In this document: one piece after another, positions 36,201-40,155 of the stretch
Layout of the letters: every line of letters begins with the position of its first letter
How positions within the stretch are numbered: position 1 is the stretch's first letter
Origin: CAZFER01 sp964517495
GTDB taxonomy: Bacteria > Hinthialibacterota > Hinthialibacteria > Hinthialibacterales > Hinthialibacteraceae
DNA: 40,155 nucleotides
Reading direction: 5' to 3'
NCBI GenBank assembly: GCA_964517495.1
Contig: CAZFER010000058.1
Span: 1-40,155 of the forward strand
Translations under genes and position numbers: made by a program
The notes under the pieces: generated by a model
Seen by the model: the letters and a program-made list of their open reading frames with translations, nothing else
Told to the model about the DNA's origin: nothing
Database searches by the model: none

Positions 36201-37132
36201 TTGCATCAACACCAGCCATTAATGCATCAAATGGAACACTGAGTTATACACCCGCAGTGGATGAACATGGGATTGCCAATGTTACAGCAGTACTGAAAGA
36301 CGACGGTGGAACCGTGAACGGTGGTGTTGATGCAACCTCTCCATTCGAATTCCAAATCTACATGTTTATCCCCTTCCAATGGGGTGAACTTGATGGCAAT
36401 GGAATCGCTGGAACAGTGGATGCCTCTTTGTTATTGCAATTTGATAACTTCACAATATTTGGCACTGATTTCCCGGCGTATCCACCCAGTGAGTTCCCTG
36501 AATATGAGTTAAGTGATACCGTCTTTCCTCCGGCGGCGGACGTAAGCAATGATGGAGCGGCAGGTACCCTGGATGCCTCCCTTATCCTCCAGCAGTATGC
36601 TCTCCTTATTACCTACTTCCCCGCAGATGGTGATACGGATAATTTCGGTCCGGATCCATTTGATTTGGGTGGAAAAGTGATGGCGCAATCCCGCGCCAAC
36701 CGCGCCCTTTCCGTTTCAATACAGCCTATCAGCGGTCAATCCAATGCGTGGAACCTTATCTTCTCAGTTGATGATGCCAATACTCTGGCCGGTATGCGTT
36801 TGGCACTCTCATATGATGCCAATGAACTTGAAATTGTAGACGGTGATACCGAGTGGATGGTTCCAGGGGGATTAGTGGTAACCAACAATCAACAACCAGG
36901 CCACTTCATCCTTTCAGGAGCACTCACCAACCCACTCGAAGCAGGTCCAGCTGATTTAATGAAAGTAAGTGTGCAAGCCAAAGATGGTGTCAATCCCAGC
37001 CAGGGCTTCACCATTCAAGTGGATCAAGAGTTGACCCAACTGAACGACGGCTTGATCGAATTGGGAACAAATTCCCTCAAGTCGTTTAACGTCCCGGAAG
37101 GAACCGCGGTTTCTACCTGGATGGTTTATTAA
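33263..37132 (+). CDS. Exported NHL-propeller / cadherin / cohesin / Ig-repeat / dockerin / cohesin surface protein
   Basis: The 1289-residue product has a Sec signal (MKKLLFVMFALTLVSFVGNAQ). Residues 24-350 form about six NHL repeats (GNGNFYFSDLTHNRVFKVD and similar), a six-bladed propeller. Residues 353-452 are a cadherin-like domain (VNEDEATGTLVGTLDAVDAD) and 453-590 a cohesin-like domain (AGIIGFRIALDFDPAQASY). Residues 591-920 are three near-identical 110-residue Ig-like repeats, with a diverged fourth to about 1033. Residues 1036-1135 hold two dockerin-type EF loops, ELDGNGIAGTVDASLLLQ and ADVSNDGAAGTLDASLILQ. A second cohesin-like domain ends the chain (AGMRLALSYDANELEIVDG), and the last residues are STWMVY. 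GGAGATAGGA precedes the ATG. It is likely a surface scaffold or adhesin; dockerin-cohesin binding could be mutual. Confidence 0.9.
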   Translation: MKKLLFVMFALTLVSFVGNAQTIDTVAGGGSLSPSAAEGGSALNVELLSPDFVVVDGNGNFYFSDLTHNRVFKVDTSGNITTFAGTGNQGFSGDSGPATSADLYFPRGITVDSNGNVYFSDSGNDRIRKVDTSGTITTVTINGGNLFGPRGLDIDSQGNLYIADNVNEVIRKVDASTGDISTIAGQVLTSGFSGDGGLATNALLNSPRDVVVDDNGNVYFSDGQNHVIRRVDASTGMIQTIAGQGTLLGFEGDGGPATSAKLWLPNGIFIDSNGNVIIADTVNNRIRKVDTNGTITTIAGDGFGGFGGDGGPAIDAWLWTPGGIAGDNNGNLYISDSSNLRIRKITPAAPAPPTDITLDNNTVNEDEATGTLVGTLDAVDADGSDTHTFTLVAGTGASGNGSFTISGDQLLSNAVFDYETQSSYSIRVQADDNNGGVFEKQLTIQVLDVNELPILSLVPAGDILRGETQEFAVNISDAAGIIGFRIALDFDPAQASYVDSSATKVGTLTENGWFDIIVNASSSNQLIFTSAALTEPLPAGSSGDLFKFSLAFASNLSDFEVVNIDFNQSLTDINDGGFAFAEQNLVDEVEPINDPPSFTKGPDQTVFEDSGTHVINNWATNISKGTFEEAGQTLIFNVTPSNPSLFVSTPTIDDTGTLTFTPAADQFGSSTIEVVLEDDGGTFNGGDETSDPQTFVINVDPVNDPPSFTKGPDQSVLEDSGTHVITNWATNLSLGNSELAGQALVFNVTPSNPSLFVSTPTIDDSGTLTFTPAANQFGSSTIEVVLQDDGGTLNGGDDTSDPQTFVIDVEPVNDSPSFTKGPDQSVLEDSGTHEITNWATAISIGTPEEVGQTLIFNVTPSNPSLFVSIPTIDDSGTLTFTPAADQFGSSTIEVVLEDDGGTFNGGDETSDPQTFVIEVLPVNDQPSFSLGVASATREVLNDTGAPRDIAGYATDISPGPSNENTQTLEFIMGTDQPQLFASTPAINASNGTLSYTPAVDEHGIANVTAVLKDDGGTVNGGVDATSPFEFQIYMFIPFQWGELDGNGIAGTVDASLLLQFDNFTIFGTDFPAYPPSEFPEYELSDTVFPPAADVSNDGAAGTLDASLILQQYALLITYFPADGDTDNFGPDPFDLGGKVMAQSRANRALSVSIQPISGQSNAWNLIFSVDDANTLAGMRLALSYDANELEIVDGDTEWMVPGGLVVTNNQQPGHFILSGALTNPLEAGPADLMKVSVQAKDGVNPSQGFTIQVDQELTQLNDGLIELGTNSLKSFNVPEGTAVSTWMVY
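35033..36022 (+). repeat. Three tandem 330-bp coding repeats
   Basis: The units begin at 35033, 35363 and 35693 (P-[IV]-N-D-[PS]-P-S-F-T-K-G-P-D-Q), each exactly 330 bases or 110 codons, inside the NHL/cohesin gene. Long stretches are nearly identical at DNA level, for example the segments encoding SNPSLFVS and DDGGT. A fourth, diverged unit starts at 36023. The low divergence points to recent duplication or gene conversion, and copy number may vary. Confidence 0.92.
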
Positions 37133-37167
37133 TTGATATTAAAGTAATAAGATAAGTTTTATACTAT

Positions 37168-37202
37168 AGGCGGTTGCTGAGTACATCATCTCAGCACCGC
37201 CT
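37168..37202 (+). terminator. Rho-independent terminator after the NHL/cohesin gene
   Basis: AGGCGGTTGCTGAG pairs with CTCAGCACCGCCT (13 bp with one bulged T; 8-base loop), followed by a short T-containing tail. It separates this gene from the next one, which begins only 36 bases later. Confidence 0.75.
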
Positions 37203-37237
37203 TTAGTCTTGCTTTTCGATGTGGAGGATTTATTGCG

Positions 37238-40155
37238 ATGGCTCAGCGATTTATACCTATTGTTTGTTTTAAGATTCTAATTCTTGGTTTGTTCTCCAAT
37301 ACAGCCTATTCACAAACCAGCACGCTCTCATTTCCTCACATTGTGGTACATCCCGGCCAAGTGGTAACTATTCCCATCGAAATTGAAAATTCCAGTGATG
37401 TATTTGGGGCACGTATTGTATTTGAATTACCAAACCTGTCAGATGATTATCCTCTGGAACTTGTCCCCAATAGTGTCACTGGAAGTGGTACACTGACTCA
37501 AGGTTGGACCATCTTCACCAATGATTCCTCTCACAAACAAACACCGGAAAGCTTGGCAGGACTAGTATTAATTAGTGCAGCGGGCATCTCTCCGTTTTCA
37601 GACTCAGGAACATTAATGAACTTAAAAATACGAGTCAAACCATCAGCAAACTCTCAGACGGTCCCGTTAAATTTTATGGCAAGCGGACCGCGCACTTCCC
37701 GCTTGAATGATGGGGCTATCCCAATCGACGTTGAAAACGGTTCTATCACGATTGTTGAAGGTGGAGATGACACCCCCACACCAACTGTGGCACAAACACC
37801 TTCACCCAGCCCCTCCGCAACACCATCCCCCAGTCCAACACATACAGAAATGCCTACACCATCACCTGTGCCAACCTTAATCCCAACGCCATCTCCAATA
37901 CCAACATTACAACCAACACCGAGTCCATTCTCCTCACCCACACCCGAACAAACTTCAACACCTTCACCCACGGAACCCTCACCAACCAGCACACCAACTC
38001 CCTCTGCTACGGAAGAACCATCACCGAGTAACACTCCCACCCCATCTCCCACAGAGGAATCCTCACCGACAATTACACCTACTCCATCTTTTCAAGGTGA
38101 AGTAACAGTTACGGATAATGAAGACTCATTTGATGATTTAAGTAATGACATCGATCATGACAATGTGGATGAGCAAAAACTGGTCATACGCTGGCCGCTA
38201 ACCATTTTTGGAGATCACTTGAATGAACTAAGAGATATTCATATCTATGTTCAAACCCGGCCAGGCGGTGCGTTCCGCTTTCTGGGCAATACCGTTCAAC
38301 CCACACAGGAATACTTTATATGGACAAAAAATGCTCCGCATGTGAATACCCTGTTTCGCAAAGGACCTGATTTTGATATTCCATACCAATTTCAAATCTA
38401 CGGCCTACCCCGAAATACAGAGCCGATAGGACCAATTCCCAATGCCCGCCCAATCACTTTACGACCGATTGCCATCATCACTGACGATGAAACAACTTTT
38501 AATGATTTAAGCAACGGATTTGATTTTGACTCTCCACAAGAACGCTCCCTTGCGATTCGATGGAGATTCGATCCCACGGATATCGATTTAGACAATGTAA
38601 CAGATCATCATATCTATGTCCGTATCAATGACCGGGGACCATATCGCTTTTTGGGACGAACCGATGATGCCAATGCGGAATTCTTCCTATGGCAAGAAGG
38701 ACAAGAAAACATAAAGGATGCTTTTGCCAACGGTCCCCAATTTGGCGAATCGTACCACTTCCGCGTTTTCCCCATCAAACGTCAAGGACGGCCACGCTTT
38801 TATGGCCCCTTCATCCCTCGAGGACCGGTCAATTTTCGCGAAGAGGGATTACCTACACCCACCCCAACCAACACTCCTGATCCTTCCCTGGCGGTTCGAG
38901 TTTTTGACAACCTCTTTGCGAGTAAGGATATAAGCGGAAACGTGGATCATGATGCTTATAACAATCGTGAATTGGTCATCCGTTGGGAATTGGATCGCAT
39001 GGATGTTAATTTATCTTCGATAAAGAAGAGCGAGATTTATGTTCAAACCAATGGTGAAGAATTTGAATTATTAGGTAGCACAACCAATGGACGTGAAGAA
39101 AATTTCCGGTGGATGGTAGGTGAATCCCAGCTGGAAGAGGTGTTTGAAAATGGTCCGCAATTTGATAACCAGTACCGTTTTCAAATAGTCCCAATCTCAA
39201 GAGATGGGAATCAACATGGATCATTTTTAAATGCGGCCCCGGTTGATTTTCTACCCATGATTACTGTGACAGACGATTCTCAAAATGATCTAAATTTAAT
39301 CGGGAGTACTGATTACGATCAATCCGATGAACGCGAATTAGTGGTACGTTGGACAATCGATAAAACCGACTTCGATGTCGAGACCATACAAGATTATCAT
39401 GTGTATACAAAGATCAACAATCAGGGATCATTCCGTTTTCTAGGACATCCAGGGGATGGTAATGCGGAATTTTTCGCCTGGAATGACTCCACTGAGTTTG
39501 TCTTATTCCCCTTTAATGATGGTCCTCAATTCGGTAATTCCTATCGTTTTCAAGTCTTCGCCATCAAGCAAAGCGGTTTCCCACCTGTAATTGGACCACT
39601 TGACACCGATGGCGGAACAACATTTAAAGAAGGCGATGATCCACTCCCAACTCCTACACCCACTATTACGCCAACAGCCACACCGTTGCCGACATCGACA
39701 CCGACATCCACTCCAACACCTTTTATCACGCCCACCCCCACAGCGACATCAACACCAATACCCCCCATTATCTTGCAAGGCAGAATCCTCCAACTCTTTG
39801 GAGGAGAACCGGTTGCAGGGGCACAGGTAACCGTGGAAGATCAATCAACCTTGAGTGAATCAAACGGTGATTATCGTCTGGCGATTTATGACCGAGGATT
39901 TAAAACCATCACCATCGAAGCAGATAATTACGCGACCTTCGAAGCCAAAATCCCCTTATTCTTTTCACTAACACTAAATTTCCGGCTGCGGCCTCTCCCC
40001 CCAACACCGACTCCAACACCCAGCCCCACCTTAATTCCTGTCGATCAGGTTGCCAATATCGTAGGCTATTTATTCGATCAAAATACCTTCGAACCGGTGG
40101 TGAACGCTTCCATCCAAGTAGCAGGAGAGGTGACGGTATCGGATGAAAACGGATT
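37238..40155 (+). CDS. Exported cohesin / Thr-Pro linker / four novel modules / carboxypeptidase-regulatory-like protein, cut by window end
   Basis: The start is the ATG at 37238 with GGAGG at 37223-37227; a Sec signal follows (about MAQRF to AYSQ). The frame stays open to the window edge (972 codons). Residues 27-172 form a cohesin-like domain (VVHPGQVVTIPIEIENSSDV, then FGARIVFELP). Residues 177-286 are a Thr/Pro/Ser linker. Four modules follow at about 287-410, 410-535, 551-672 and 674-790, each with D-D-x-x-x-x-D-L-S near the start, an I-Y-V strand, F-R-F-L-G, G-P-Q-F and Y-x-F-x-V. A second linker (803-845), a carboxypeptidase-regulatory-like domain (GRILQLFGGEPVAGAQVTVE), a third short linker and the start of another such domain follow. 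It is probably a cell-surface scaffold. The C-terminus is not visible. Confidence 0.88.
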   Translation, partial: MAQRFIPIVCFKILILGLFSNTAYSQTSTLSFPHIVVHPGQVVTIPIEIENSSDVFGARIVFELPNLSDDYPLELVPNSVTGSGTLTQGWTIFTNDSSHKQTPESLAGLVLISAAGISPFSDSGTLMNLKIRVKPSANSQTVPLNFMASGPRTSRLNDGAIPIDVENGSITIVEGGDDTPTPTVAQTPSPSPSATPSPSPTHTEMPTPSPVPTLIPTPSPIPTLQPTPSPFSSPTPEQTSTPSPTEPSPTSTPTPSATEEPSPSNTPTPSPTEESSPTITPTPSFQGEVTVTDNEDSFDDLSNDIDHDNVDEQKLVIRWPLTIFGDHLNELRDIHIYVQTRPGGAFRFLGNTVQPTQEYFIWTKNAPHVNTLFRKGPDFDIPYQFQIYGLPRNTEPIGPIPNARPITLRPIAIITDDETTFNDLSNGFDFDSPQERSLAIRWRFDPTDIDLDNVTDHHIYVRINDRGPYRFLGRTDDANAEFFLWQEGQENIKDAFANGPQFGESYHFRVFPIKRQGRPRFYGPFIPRGPVNFREEGLPTPTPTNTPDPSLAVRVFDNLFASKDISGNVDHDAYNNRELVIRWELDRMDVNLSSIKKSEIYVQTNGEEFELLGSTTNGREENFRWMVGESQLEEVFENGPQFDNQYRFQIVPISRDGNQHGSFLNAAPVDFLPMITVTDDSQNDLNLIGSTDYDQSDERELVVRWTIDKTDFDVETIQDYHVYTKINNQGSFRFLGHPGDGNAEFFAWNDSTEFVLFPFNDGPQFGNSYRFQVFAIKQSGFPPVIGPLDTDGGTTFKEGDDPLPTPTPTITPTATPLPTSTPTSTPTPFITPTPTATSTPIPPIILQGRILQLFGGEPVAGAQVTVEDQSTLSESNGDYRLAIYDRGFKTITIEADNYATFEAKIPLFFSLTLNFRLRPLPPTPTPTPSPTLIPVDQVANIVGYLFDQNTFEPVVNASIQVAGEVTVSDENG

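Overview
The window looks like a chromosomal segment from an uncultured, free-living Gram-negative bacterium. Base composition is moderate, judged by eye. Evidence for this lifestyle: many exported proteins carry Sec or Tat signals, there is a type II/IV-type pseudopilin, a Tat-exported sulfatase and a Tat-exported Gfo/Idh/MocA oxidoreductase, long Thr/Pro linkers, and cohesin and dockerin modules. This mix is typical of polysaccharide-degrading or surface-glycan-rich lineages near the PVC/FCB groups (for example Hinthialibacterota, Sumerlaeota, Hydrogenedentota). That placement is inference only; no rRNA or tRNA gene was seen.

Layout. 0.1-4 kb: an exported DUF1593 (Sde182-type nucleoside-hydrolase-like) protein, a gene-poor stretch with a decayed DUF2442-like gene, and an unrecognised coiled-coil protein. 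4-7.2 kb: carB on the minus strand. 7.5-9.5 kb: an exported DUF1566 protein broken by a frameshift, converging on an exported two-domain protein. 9.7-12.3 kb: a tight minus-strand operon of a YdjC/ChbG-type deacetylase, a FemAB-like acyltransferase and a formyltransferase-fold protein, probably remodelling an amino sugar. 12.4-14.1 kb: sulfite reductase hemoprotein (cysI). 14.3-17.2 kb: a divergent pair of Tat-signal enzymes, a Gfo/Idh/MocA oxidoreductase and a DegT-type PLP aminotransferase. 17.4-20.7 kb: an FMN glutamate-synthase-like protein and an HD-GYP protein whose HD dyad reads CD. 20.9-24.1 kb: a large Asp-box propeller protein with a Thr/Pro linker and two copies of an unfamiliar C-terminal module. 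24.1-24.5 kb: a cluster of palindromic repeats, including four exact-period 41-bp units. 24.6-26.8 kb: a Tat-exported sulfatase and a pseudopilin. 26.8-32.7 kb: a NarL-type response regulator translationally coupled to a giant sensor kinase. 33.3 kb to the end: an NHL/cadherin/cohesin/dockerin surface protein, then a cohesin protein (cut by the window end) with four more copies of the unfamiliar module.

The most novel-looking signals are three. (1) A roughly 110-125 residue FN3-like module is present in six copies in two Thr/Pro-linked exported proteins. (2) Three unrelated exported proteins share a C-terminal tail of the form W-x-x-Y. (3) A cohesin-dockerin-cohesin protein lies next to a cohesin protein, suggesting a self-assembling surface scaffold. 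The amino-sugar operon and the Tat-exported oxidoreductase/aminotransferase pair could together form a glycan-modification system, but nothing in the sequence proves that link.
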